Origin: Candidatus Melainabacteria bacterium | GTDB taxonomy: Bacteria > Cyanobacteriota > Vampirovibrionia > Obscuribacterales > Obscuribacteraceae | DNA: 64,000 bases | Reading direction: 5' to 3' | Assembly: GCA_016716405.1 (NCBI GenBank) | Contig: JADJWK010000004.1 | Location: 372,001-436,000 of the forward strand | Shown: piece by piece, positions 9,184 to 16,101 of the stretch | How positions within the stretch are numbered: the first letter of the stretch is position 1 | Layout of the letters: the number at the start of each line of letters is the position of its first letter | The notes under the pieces: model-generated | Told to the model about the DNA's origin: nothing | Database searches by the model: none | Seen by the model: only the letters and a program-made list of their open reading frames with translations | Program-made: the position numbers and the translations under genes

Positions 9184-9618
9184 TCAGAGCTCCAGGACCT
9201 CGCCGCCCAGGGCATAGGATGTGCCGCGGAACTGGGCGATGATCTCGCTGTCGTTTTTCACCACTTCGATGTCATAGATTCCGGTTCTTCCGGTGAGGGT
9301 GACTTCTCTGGCGGTGGCTCGCAGGCGATCGCCCGGAACGGCTTGCTTGATGTAATTGATCGTGCAGGTAAGCGCCACTGTCTTCTTGTTTCGTGAATTG
9401 CAGGCGATAGCAAATGCGGTATCGGCAAGAGAGAATGTTATGCCACCATGACAGATGCCCAGGGCGTTGACCATATCGCTTCCGACCAGGAGACTGATTA
9501 CGGCTTTGCCTGCAGATACGGACTCGACTTGCATGCCGAGATTCGCGCAGACTCGATCGTGCTCGGCCATGAAAGCCGCTACTCGCGATGCCACCATTTC
9601 CGGTGCTTCACTCACCAC
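9184..9618 (-). CDS. PaaI-like hotdog-fold acyl-CoA thioesterase
   Basis: 144 residues starting at a GTG (a second GTG at 9615 has better spacing from GAGGAG). The hotdog signature HGGITFSLADTAFAIACNS is intact, followed by INYIKQAVPGD and IAQFRGTSYALG. This is close to PaaI, which hydrolyses phenylacetyl-type CoA esters to free CoA. No other phenylacetate genes are nearby, so the physiological substrate cannot be assigned. The start overlaps the stop of the SnoaL-like gene by 11 bp, indicating an operon. Confidence 0.88.
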   Translation of the reverse strand: MVSEAPEMVASRVAAFMAEHDRVCANLGMQVESVSAGKAVISLLVGSDMVNALGICHGGITFSLADTAFAIACNSRNKKTVALTCTINYIKQAVPGDRLRATAREVTLTGRTGIYDIEVVKNDSEIIAQFRGTSYALGGEVLEL

Positions 9619-10102
9619 TTCTCCTCTCTTTGACCGACGTGTGATCGTGGATGATCTTCCAATCTCCTGCCCGTTTCACCAGGACGAGACTGAACATTCC
9701 CTCGACATCGGGCTGACCGCTCCGGGTCAGGTGCCAGGAGCCTGTGCACAATGCGCTCTTGTCCGAGAGGACTTGCACCTCGAGGTCCTGGAAGTCGAGC
9801 TTGCCCATGGTGGAGCGGTCGTTGCCGTAGCGGTCTTGATATCGACGAGCAAGAGCCTGGTAACCTCTGACCTCGATGCCTCCGGAGATATAAGTAGTCT
9901 CGGGGGAATCTAGATAACCACGCATGAAGCCTTCCAGATCTCCCCGGTTCCAGCAATCTGCCTGACCTTTCAGAATATTCTCCACCCGGGTGGAAGTGGT
10001 CCGGCTGTCACCGGCAAAGGCGCAGGGGCTCCGGCTGTCGACGGCAATGAAAGCCAGGGAGCCGGCGAGTATCAGGAACCAGAGGGATGATTTCGAGAAC
10101 AT
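9608..10102 (-). CDS. Exported SnoaL/DUF4440-like (NTF2-fold) protein
   Basis: 164 residues. The N-terminus (MFSKSSLWFLILAGSLAFIA then a polar stretch ending CAFAGDS) is a signal peptide. The rest fits the small NTF2-like fold: RVENILKGQADCWNRGDLEGFM, a beta-rich middle (TYISGGIEVRG) and the end VLVKRAGDWKIIHDHTS typical of DUF4440/SnoaL proteins. These act as ligand-binding or small-molecule enzyme domains; the ligand is unknown here. It overlaps the thioesterase gene by 11 bp, so the two are probably translationally coupled, although one protein is exported and the other cytoplasmic. Confidence 0.75.
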   Translation of the reverse strand: MFSKSSLWFLILAGSLAFIAVDSRSPCAFAGDSRTTSTRVENILKGQADCWNRGDLEGFMRGYLDSPETTYISGGIEVRGYQALARRYQDRYGNDRSTMGKLDFQDLEVQVLSDKSALCTGSWHLTRSGQPDVEGMFSLVLVKRAGDWKIIHDHTSVKERRSGE

Positions 10103-10269
10103 TGGTCTCTTATATCACGAAGTTAATCCAGTTCACTCCTTTAGCTAAAGCTCATATAGCGATCCGGCAAAACCAGTCAGCCTTTCGCCCCTCCGGCACG
10201 GATACGGCCCGGCACATGAGCGGCCGGTCATGATCCCCCGGGGCCTTGTCATGGTATAGTTCTCGGGCT

Positions 10270-11337
10270 ATGCGCCTGCTCAACAGCTCTTTATTGACCA
10301 TCACCATTGCCTTCGGGGCAAGCTGTGCTCCCGCCACCGCCGGTGGTGACACTCTCGGCGAGGAGATTGCGCCATTAGAGAGAAGATTTCTCGGGCACAG
10401 CTACGACAAGGACTCGCAGGACAAACGACTGAGCAGACTCGAGCAGCTCGTTTTCGGAGAAGCTTCCCGGGGCGATCCGGCAGCCCGGCTCAAGCGCCTG
10501 GACGATGCCGCCCGCAGCGCCGCCGGCGGCGACGACCTCGACAGCCCTCCCGCTCAAGAGCGAAAGGCTTCGCAGCCCAGAACAGCTCAACCCTCTGCCG
10601 CAGCCGCTTCGGCGCCGACCGCCGCCACCGGCGAGGCGGCATCCGACCCCTATCCCCGGATCGGTGCCCTGGAGAAGTATTTCGAGGGCAAAGCCTGGCC
10701 CGGCGACGATCTGAACGCCAGATTGAGCCGCATGGAGACCAGGGTCTTCGGCAAGCCCGGCACCGGCGACCTGGGCGACCGCACCGATGCCCTGGAGAAG
10801 ATAGCCGAGCGCAAGACCCACAAGCCCCTGGTCGGTCAGCATACCGATGCCCAGACCGACAGCGAATACGAAGAAGACGAAAAGCCCTCCAGAGTGCCAA
10901 TGCTAGTCAATACCCTCGGCAACGTGCTGGCCGGGCTCTCGTCCATGGCTACTCCGGCAGGCGGTTTCGGCTTCGGCGGCGTGCGTATGAGACCCCGCTC
11001 GGAGGTGGAGCAATCGCGCGACCAGGACTACGAGCCCGGCGAAGATGAGACGCCAGAGACAGTCGAGGACCCCCAGATCAGACAGCCTTTACCGCCTCCA
11101 GCCACTGCCAGGGATCAGATCAAAGTAGGCTGGTGCGAGTTCCACCTCTTCGGCCGGACTTTCCCCCAGAAGCACCTGGGCGAGCGCCTGGAGCAGCTCA
11201 ACGGCGAGCTCGAGTTCAAGCCCGGCAAGGGCGCCTTTGCCCTGATGGACGACATAGACGCCATGGTCAAAAAGGTGGCCAGCCGCAAAATGCCAACCAA
11301 CAAGGAAATCGGCGCGGCTCAGCCGAAACCCCTCTGA
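10270..11337 (+). CDS. Secreted protein with three LE...FG repeats
   Basis: 355 residues from ATG 10270; an ATG 24 bases earlier would spoil the signal peptide MRLLNSSLLTITIAFGASCA. Three diverged copies of a ~45-residue repeat are seen: IAPLERRFLGHSYDKDSQDK with RLSRLEQLVFGEASRGD; IGALEKYFEGKAWPGDDLNA with RLSRMETRVFGKPGTGD; and a C-terminal FHLFGRTFPQKHLGERLEQL. Between copies two and three lies a Pro/Glu-rich disordered linker with a short hydrophobic Gly-rich segment. From memory, such LE-x-FG repeats recur in secreted proteins of Melainabacteria-type genomes. The function is unknown; surface or periplasmic binding is a guess. Confidence 0.75.
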   Translation: MRLLNSSLLTITIAFGASCAPATAGGDTLGEEIAPLERRFLGHSYDKDSQDKRLSRLEQLVFGEASRGDPAARLKRLDDAARSAAGGDDLDSPPAQERKASQPRTAQPSAAAASAPTAATGEAASDPYPRIGALEKYFEGKAWPGDDLNARLSRMETRVFGKPGTGDLGDRTDALEKIAERKTHKPLVGQHTDAQTDSEYEEDEKPSRVPMLVNTLGNVLAGLSSMATPAGGFGFGGVRMRPRSEVEQSRDQDYEPGEDETPETVEDPQIRQPLPPPATARDQIKVGWCEFHLFGRTFPQKHLGERLEQLNGELEFKPGKGAFALMDDIDAMVKKVASRKMPTNKEIGAAQPKPL

Positions 11338-11384
11338 GATCCGGCGTCCGAGATATCAGCCCCCCGGTAAAAAATTCGACTCAT

Positions 11385-11393
11385 TGCTATAAT
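11385..11393 (+). promoter_or_regulatory. Extended -10 promoter element before the TPR gene
   Basis: TGCTATAAT is a consensus TATAAT preceded by the TGN extension; no good -35 is visible. It lies about 48 bp upstream of the next start codon, in the gap between two genes. Confidence 0.5.
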
Positions 11394-11440
11394 GAGCGGC
11401 CTCATGAAGCCTACTTTCCGGCAATAAGAGGTACAGATAT

Positions 11441-12118
11441 ATGACGCGCTTTCCCAAGACCAGTCTTCTAGTTGCTGCTCTGCTCTTCAGTCTCGGTGCC
11501 GCAGACCCCTGCCTGGCCAGCAGCCTGGATGACGGCATGACAGCCTACAAAGCGAAAGACTATGCCAAAGCCAGACCCCTGCTGGAAAAAGCCGTCCAGG
11601 AAAATGCCAATAACTGGCAGGGTCATTTCTATCTCGGCCACACTCTGTACGCCCTTGGCAGACTGCCGGACGCCAAATATCAATACCAGCTCTGCAAGCG
11701 GGTATCGAGAGATCCTGCCGTGATCAGGCACTGCGATGCAGGCATCAGCCGTGTCGACGAGATCGCCACCAAGACCAGACCGACAAAAGCACCGCCCCCG
11801 GTGAAAGCCGCCGAAAGCGATGATGACGACGAAAAAGACAGCAAGGGCACCGATAGCTCTATTGAAGAGGATGCCGCCAAGTCCGCTGCCTCCAGGAAGC
11901 GCGCCGAGATCATGGAGAAAGCCAAGAAAGAATGCGAAAAGGTCAAAGCTGACGCGAAAAAGCGAATCGACGATATGAAAGCCGAGGCTAAAGACTCTTT
12001 CCGATTCTCTGATCCCGCGGACATGAAGGAGAAGGAGGACGAAATCAACAAAGAGTCGGAAAAGAAGTGCAAGGATATAATGGAAAAGGCGGAGCACAAC
12101 GCCAAGACCTATCGCTGA
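11441..12118 (+). CDS. Exported TPR protein with charged coiled-coil tail
   Basis: 225 residues. Residues 1-27 (TSLLVAALLFSLGAADPCLA) form a signal peptide. Residues ~28-110 contain two TPR-like units (GMTAYKAKDYAKARPLLEKA, then HFYLGHTLYALGRLPDAKYQ), a protein-protein interaction fold. From ~125 the chain is highly charged (Lys/Glu/Asp), with a long predicted helix of EKAKKECEKVKADAKKRIDD character. No enzyme motif is visible. It is followed 18 bp later by the candidate selenoprotein gene, on the same strand, so the two may share a transcript. Confidence 0.75.
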   Translation: MTRFPKTSLLVAALLFSLGAADPCLASSLDDGMTAYKAKDYAKARPLLEKAVQENANNWQGHFYLGHTLYALGRLPDAKYQYQLCKRVSRDPAVIRHCDAGISRVDEIATKTRPTKAPPPVKAAESDDDDEKDSKGTDSSIEEDAAKSAASRKRAEIMEKAKKECEKVKADAKKRIDDMKAEAKDSFRFSDPADMKEKEDEINKESEKKCKDIMEKAEHNAKTYR

Positions 12119-12136
12119 CCGGCACGACATACCTCG

Positions 12137-12316
12137 ATGAGCAAGAGACTGATGACCGACCTTCTATTGATCCTGGCATTCATAGCCGGATACTTCGCCC
12201 TGCAGATCTGGATCCTTCCGAAGATGGGGATATCGACGTGAATGTCCAGGAGCTGCTCGGTCGGGCAGAAGAAGCAGGAGACGAAAGAGAGCGAGAAAGT
12301 CGAAAAGCATGATTGA
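12137..12316 (+). CDS. Candidate selenoprotein: 59-residue single-pass membrane protein with in-frame TGA
   Basis: From ATG 12137 the frame encodes MSKRLMTDLLLILAFIAGYF, one hydrophobic segment, then ALQIWILPKMGIST. Next comes TGA (12239-12241), and the same frame continues MSRSCSVGQKKQETKESEKV to TGA 12314-12316. If the first TGA is read as selenocysteine (U), the product has a U-M-S-R-S-C motif directly after the membrane segment, like a redox Cys pair. A hairpin with a GGTC loop starts 12 nt after the TGA, in the position of a bacterial SECIS element. Without Sec the product is a 34-residue membrane peptide. No strong ribosome site is seen, so coupling to the TPR gene is likely. The selenoprotein reading is inference; SelA/B/C/D are not in this window. 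Confidence 0.55.
12253..12268 (+). promoter_or_regulatory. Candidate bacterial SECIS hairpin
   Basis: CTGCTC (12253-12258) pairs with GGGCAG (12263-12268), 6 bp with one G-T wobble, around the 4-nt loop GGTC. The loop begins 18 nt after the last base of the in-frame TGA; in E. coli fdhF the equivalent GGUC begins 19 nt after UGA. SelB recognises the loop G and U in known elements. Confidence 0.5.
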
Positions 12317-12362
12317 TCGACCTGGTGCTATATAATCGAGACGCCCTAGAGGAGGTCTCCCG

Positions 12363-12842
12363 ATGTCAATCTCCACCCAACCCAATATCGGCATTGATGC
12401 CAAGCAGAGAGAAGCAATCGCAAGCGGGCTTTCACGCCTTCTTGCCGATTCTTATACGCTCTATCTGAAGACGCACAATTTCCACTGGAACGTCACCGGT
12501 CCGATGTTTGCCACTCTCCACCTGATGTTCGAGCAGCAATATACCGAGCTCGCTCTGGCCGTGGACCTGATAGCCGAGCGCATCCGGGCTCTGGGATCGC
12601 CGGCGCCGGGCACCTACAAAGAATTCTCCCGCCTCACCTCCATAAAGGAAGCCGAAGGAGTGCCCAGCGCCGAGGAGATGATCAAGCAACTGGTGGAAGG
12701 TCAGGAGACCGTGGTTCGTACCGCCCGGGAGATCTTTCCCGTCGCCGCTGAAGCCCACGACGAGCCCACTGCCGACATTCTCACCCAGCGCATGCAGGTG
12801 CACGAGAAAAACGCCTGGATGCTCAGGTCTCTTCTGGGCTGA
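12363..12842 (+). CDS. dps: Dps: DNA-binding ferritin-like protein of starved cells
   Basis: 159 residues, normal Dps size. The ferroxidase-centre residues are visible in KTHNFHWNVTGPMFATLH (His) and in AVDLIAERIRALG (Asp/Glu), which work across the subunit interface. The family makes a 12-mer shell that oxidises and stores iron with H2O2 and can bind DNA. The N-terminal tail lacks the Lys-rich stretch that gives E. coli Dps its DNA binding. A near-consensus ribosome site (GAGGAGGT, ending 9 bp before ATG) predicts strong expression, and TATAAT at 12331-12336 is a likely -10. Its last 20 bp overlap the convergent acyltransferase-like gene. Confidence 0.95.
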   Translation: MSISTQPNIGIDAKQREAIASGLSRLLADSYTLYLKTHNFHWNVTGPMFATLHLMFEQQYTELALAVDLIAERIRALGSPAPGTYKEFSRLTSIKEAEGVPSAEEMIKQLVEGQETVVRTAREIFPVAAEAHDEPTADILTQRMQVHEKNAWMLRSLLG

Positions 12843-13767
12843 TTTCTTCTTCCCCGGGATTCTCGCCCGATTCTGCGGGAGCGAAGGCGGAAAGCGGAAA
12901 GCGCTCGGGCTCTTTTATAAGAGCCGGATCAAGCGCTTTCAACTCGGCAAGCTCGCCTTCCATGAGCTCTTTCACCTGCTCGAAAAACCGGGCCGCCTGA
13001 TAGGAGCTCATCACTCTCTGATCGAAGCTCAGAGCTACCGTCATCAAGGGCTTGACAAACAGCGCTCCGTCTTTCGCCACCACCTTCTCGACGAGCTGGC
13101 CGATCCCGAATACGCAGGTACACACGCTGGGCCCGCAGACCGAGTCGATCCCGAGCGCCCCCAGGGAGCTGAGACCGAATGTGGCTCCCATACATTTGAC
13201 TCGCAGGGCCGGAAACCACTCCCCCAGATGCCAGACGATCTGCCTCAGAGGCACCGGCATCTCGGCAAAGATCTTTTGCACTCTCAGCTTCGGCACCGAA
13301 TCGATCGGATCCTCGGCAAACTCCTCCAGGCTCCTGGCGATCTCTTCCAGGGATTTCTCATGGGGTCTTTCGATCTCCCCGAAAAACACCGCCGGGGAGC
13401 CGTTGATCATGCGCTCGACAGTGAAGCCACCGACTATATTGTTATAGGTGACAGCCCTGAGCGGGGGCAGGAAGAAAGTCCGGCTCACCGGATGCTCGAC
13501 CTGGGCCATGGAGATTGCCTTGAGCAGGAATGCGGTTATGGTGATACGCTTGCCTTCGAGCCGGGCCTGCTCTCTGTACGCCTGGACCCTGGTCATGTCC
13601 AGATCGGCGAACATGTGATACATGAGCGCCTTCTGACCGAAAAGATTGAGCAGATCGAGGACATTGAAACGATATCTGGAGGTGGATCGATATCGCCAGT
13701 GCCGGCTTCCACCGCCGTCCGGCCCTTCATCCCGACTATCTATCCGGCCATGCTCGAGCAAGCGCAT
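12823..13767 (-). CDS. 2-oxoacid dehydrogenase acyltransferase (E2) catalytic-domain homologue without catalytic His
   Basis: About 314 residues from ATG 13767, which has AAGGAG upstream; extension to 13839 would overlap the divergent hydrolase promoter. The fold signature of E2/CAT acyltransferases is clear: MYHMFADLDMTRVQAYREQA, ITITAFLLKAISMAQVEHP, GFTVERMINGSPAVFFGEI, and FGLSSLGALGID. The usual HRxxDG active-site motif near the C-terminus reads SFDQRVMSSYQAARFFEQV: His is Gln and Asp-Gly is Ser-Ser. Lipoyl and E1-binding domains are absent. I infer a non-catalytic or altered acyltransferase; its partner is unknown. The C-terminal tail is acidic. Confidence 0.8.
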   Translation of the reverse strand: MRLLEHGRIDSRDEGPDGGGSRHWRYRSTSRYRFNVLDLLNLFGQKALMYHMFADLDMTRVQAYREQARLEGKRITITAFLLKAISMAQVEHPVSRTFFLPPLRAVTYNNIVGGFTVERMINGSPAVFFGEIERPHEKSLEEIARSLEEFAEDPIDSVPKLRVQKIFAEMPVPLRQIVWHLGEWFPALRVKCMGATFGLSSLGALGIDSVCGPSVCTCVFGIGQLVEKVVAKDGALFVKPLMTVALSFDQRVMSSYQAARFFEQVKELMEGELAELKALDPALIKEPERFPLSAFAPAESGENPGEEEISPEET

Positions 13768-13781
13768 CGCAAGCCGACTCC

Positions 13782-13809
13782 TTGCCGCTGTTCCGCCACA
13801 GGCTATTAT
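13782..13809 (+). promoter_or_regulatory. Sigma-70-type promoter for the alpha/beta hydrolase
   Basis: TTGCCG (13782-13787), a 16-bp spacer and TATTAT (13804-13809). Transcription would begin near 13815, which argues that the hydrolase starts at ATG 13842 and not at the in-frame ATG 13812. Confidence 0.4.
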
Positions 13810-13841
13810 AAATGGTAACCCCCGGGGAGCCGAAAGCAACC

Positions 13842-14720
13842 ATGACCTCGCGACGTTCGGAAAAGACCCTGACCCTGGCCGACCGCAAGATCCACGCCTA
13901 TCTCTGGCAGGACTCGACTTTCGAGGATGCGGCTCCCCGCTCCGTCGCCATTTTGTTCCACGGGCTCATGATGCACGGCGGGTCCTTCGATCACGTCGCC
14001 GACAGGCTATCCGGGCGCGGCTCCCTGGTGGTGGCTCCGGACCTCAGGGGCTTCGGGCGCTGGCATTATGGCGCAAACGATGAAAGGCACGGAATCGACT
14101 ACAGGGAGAGCCTCCTCGACGCCCAGGCTCTCCTCGAGCATTTCAGCGGGCTCTATCCCGCCGCCCCGAGATTCTGTATCGGCGAGAGCCTCGGAGCCCA
14201 CCTGGCCCGCCGCCTGGTCTGCGCGCGTCCGGAGCTGGTCTCGGGACTGGTCCTTTCGAGCCCCTGCCTGAGACCGCGAATGATCTCAATCCCTCTAATA
14301 CCTCACGCTTTCACAGAACTCGTATCGACCAGTCTTTCTCCGGGAAAGCAGATCAATCTGACTCCTTTTGCCCGACGCTTCCTGAGCAAAGAGCCGGACA
14401 ATCTCAACACCTACCTGGAGGACCCTCTCGCTCGCAAGTCTCTGGATGTTCTCGAGCTCATCGACTCGGTGCGCATCGTCGGCTCGATAACACCACAAGC
14501 GATACCGGAGCGTATCCCGGTCCTGATTTTGAGGGGCAAGCAGGACTGTGTCTGCAAGAGCTCTTCTATAAAGCGGTTCGTTGAAACTCTGGAAAGCGAC
14601 AATATCACCATCCACCCATGCAAAGGGTGCGGGCACCTGATCTTGCAGGGCGCCGAAGTGGACGGCGAAATCGAGACAGTGCTCTGTGACTGGATCGAAG
14701 CCAGGATCGCGAGCAAGTAG
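13842..14720 (+). CDS. Alpha/beta hydrolase (monoacylglycerol lipase-like)
   Basis: About 292 residues. The alpha/beta hydrolase core is complete: oxyanion motif LFHGLMMHGGSFDH, nucleophile elbow IGESLGAHLARR, the acid in RGKQDCVCK, and the His in KGCGHLIL. The cap region between the nucleophile and the acid is mostly helical. It probably hydrolyses an ester of a lipid-like substrate in the cytoplasm; the substrate cannot be read from sequence. Several Cys residues near the active-site Asp and His (QDCVCK, PCKGCGH) are unusual and could form a disulfide or metal site. Confidence 0.88.
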   Translation: MTSRRSEKTLTLADRKIHAYLWQDSTFEDAAPRSVAILFHGLMMHGGSFDHVADRLSGRGSLVVAPDLRGFGRWHYGANDERHGIDYRESLLDAQALLEHFSGLYPAAPRFCIGESLGAHLARRLVCARPELVSGLVLSSPCLRPRMISIPLIPHAFTELVSTSLSPGKQINLTPFARRFLSKEPDNLNTYLEDPLARKSLDVLELIDSVRIVGSITPQAIPERIPVLILRGKQDCVCKSSSIKRFVETLESDNITIHPCKGCGHLILQGAEVDGEIETVLCDWIEARIASK

Positions 14721-14731
14721 CTTGCCTGGAA

Positions 14732-14992
14732 TCAGGTCTGAGACTGAGACTGCTCTCTCTGTTTGCGCTCGAGCTCGTCGAGATGGGCATCGTTAAGCCT
14801 GGAGATCCTGATCTCCTCTTCTTTCTGCTTCTCTTTCTGCTTGTCGATGGCGATCTGCTGCATCCGGAAACGATTTTGCTCTTCTTCCCGGCGGCGCCTC
14901 TCCATCTCTTCCTTGCGGCGACGCTCTTCCCGTTCTCTGTCCTGGCGTTGAATCGCCTGCCGCTCCATTTCTCTACGGTTCTTCTCGGTCAT
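14732..14992 (-). CDS. Short, highly charged helical protein, unknown
   Basis: 86 residues from ATG 14992, chosen because GGAGGA lies 8 bp upstream. The composition is almost entirely Arg, Glu, Lys and Gln (RQDREREERRRKEEMERRRR), predicting a single long alpha helix or coiled coil without hydrophobic heptads. No family is recognised. A structural spacer or nucleic-acid-associated role is possible but unsupported. It converges on the alpha/beta hydrolase gene. Confidence 0.6.
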   Translation of the reverse strand: MTEKNRREMERQAIQRQDREREERRRKEEMERRRREEEQNRFRMQQIAIDKQKEKQKEEEIRISRLNDAHLDELERKQREQSQSQT

Positions 14993-15151
14993 AAGGGCGG
15001 TCCTCCTCCCAGGAAACTGGTCGACAGTCATCTATTTTCCCTTCTGCTATCGAAACTAATCTACGAGGTCCTGTGCTTGTTAGAAGGTATGGATTGCGCT
15101 ACTATAAGTCCTCGTTTCGAATAAGATATTGCAGTCCGGGAGCCAGTCCCC

Positions 15152-15571
15152 ATGATCAAACGCTCGCTTACGATAAAAGCACCCATGGAAACCGTTTTCA
15201 GGGTAATCATGAGCTATAAGGAAAGCGATCCGAAGAAAAGAAAAGTCCTCTCCAGCTCCCCGGAGAACTCGGTGGTGGAGGAAATCTTCCAGGGACCGCC
15301 CATTGTCGGCAATTCCCGGGTCGTCTATAACGAGACCCCGACCTCGGAAAGACGTATCGAGTTCAGCCTGGTGGAATCGGACAAGCTCTCGGTCTTCCAG
15401 GGCTCCTGGGAGCTATTCGACGCCGGCAACGGCAGCACCCGGGTGGAAGTGGAATCGTCCCTTGATATATCCATCCCCATTCCTTTCAAGGAGTCTTTCT
15501 TGAAAGCCGAGGCCGAAAAGGACATAGACCTGCGCCTCGCCTATGTCAAGAAGAACGCGGAGACGGCATGA
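15152..15571 (+). CDS. SRPBCC/START-like ligand-binding protein
   Basis: 139 residues. The start MIKRSLTIKAPMETVFRVIM is the typical first beta strand and helix of SRPBCC (polyketide cyclase/Bet v 1-like) domains. It is followed by alternating strands (NSRVVYNETPTSERRIEFSL, VFQGSWELFDAGNGSTRVEV) and a C-terminal helix (FLKAEAEKDIDLRLAYVKK). The fold encloses a hydrophobic cavity; ligand and role are unknown. Both neighbours are on the other strand. Confidence 0.7.
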   Translation: MIKRSLTIKAPMETVFRVIMSYKESDPKKRKVLSSSPENSVVEEIFQGPPIVGNSRVVYNETPTSERRIEFSLVESDKLSVFQGSWELFDAGNGSTRVEVESSLDISIPIPFKESFLKAEAEKDIDLRLAYVKKNAETA

Positions 15572-15584
15572 TCGGGAAATTCCT

Positions 15585-16034
15585 CTAGAAGTCCCCGTCA
15601 TCCACCTGGAAACAGGTAAGCCCCTGGCCCCGCCACATGGAGACCACCGAGTCACGATCGTCGATGACCAGCCAGGGCTCGTAGCCATCGCTACGAATGG
15701 CGGCGAGGATTTCTTGCTTGACTATAGTGTCGCTTCTGAAATCGTTCTTCCGCCTCATGTACAGAGCATGCGGCTCCATCCAGAGCCCGTGTCGCTCGAG
15801 CCAGGCAACGGTCACCGGTCGCAAGCTCTCGGTGCGTCCGGACGCGTAGACGATGGTCTCGTTGAGACTGAGATTGCGTACCACCCGGGACACCGGCTCG
15901 ATGAGAGGATCCCTTTTCACAAGAGAAGGCGACAGAAATTTGCCCCAGTCCTTGGGCTCCCTGGTTATATGAACCCGACGGTGCTCGCAGTCGGCCAGGG
16001 TCCCGTCTATATCGACAATCACACAATCAATCAT
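15585..16034 (-). CDS. HAD-family phosphatase (polynucleotide 3'-phosphatase-like)
   Basis: 149 residues from ATG 16034. HAD motif I is VIVDIDGTLADCEHRRVH (nucleophile Asp and general acid Asp), motif II is IVYASGRTES, and motif IV is VIDDRDSVV near the C-terminus. The layout (DxDGTLA, CEHR, late DDRxxVV, no large cap) resembles the phosphatase domain of T4 polynucleotide kinase, so a 5'-nucleotide or nucleic-acid 3'-phosphate is a reasonable substrate guess. The kinase domain is absent. The gene is divergent from, and closely abuts, the M48 protease gene. Confidence 0.82.
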   Translation of the reverse strand: MIDCVIVDIDGTLADCEHRRVHITREPKDWGKFLSPSLVKRDPLIEPVSRVVRNLSLNETIVYASGRTESLRPVTVAWLERHGLWMEPHALYMRRKNDFRSDTIVKQEILAAIRSDGYEPWLVIDDRDSVVSMWRGQGLTCFQVDDGDF

Positions 16035-16101
16035 GACTGGCATTATAGCCAATGAGATTTGTCTGCGTTCGTCCCTGGTTGTCCCGGGGTATGAGATTCT
16101 C

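Noticed and set aside
12242..12316. A separate 24-codon ORF starting at ATG 12242
   Set aside because: It has no ribosome site of its own and is in frame with the upstream ORF; reading the TGA as selenocysteine explains both parts together, although a TGAATG restart cannot be excluded.
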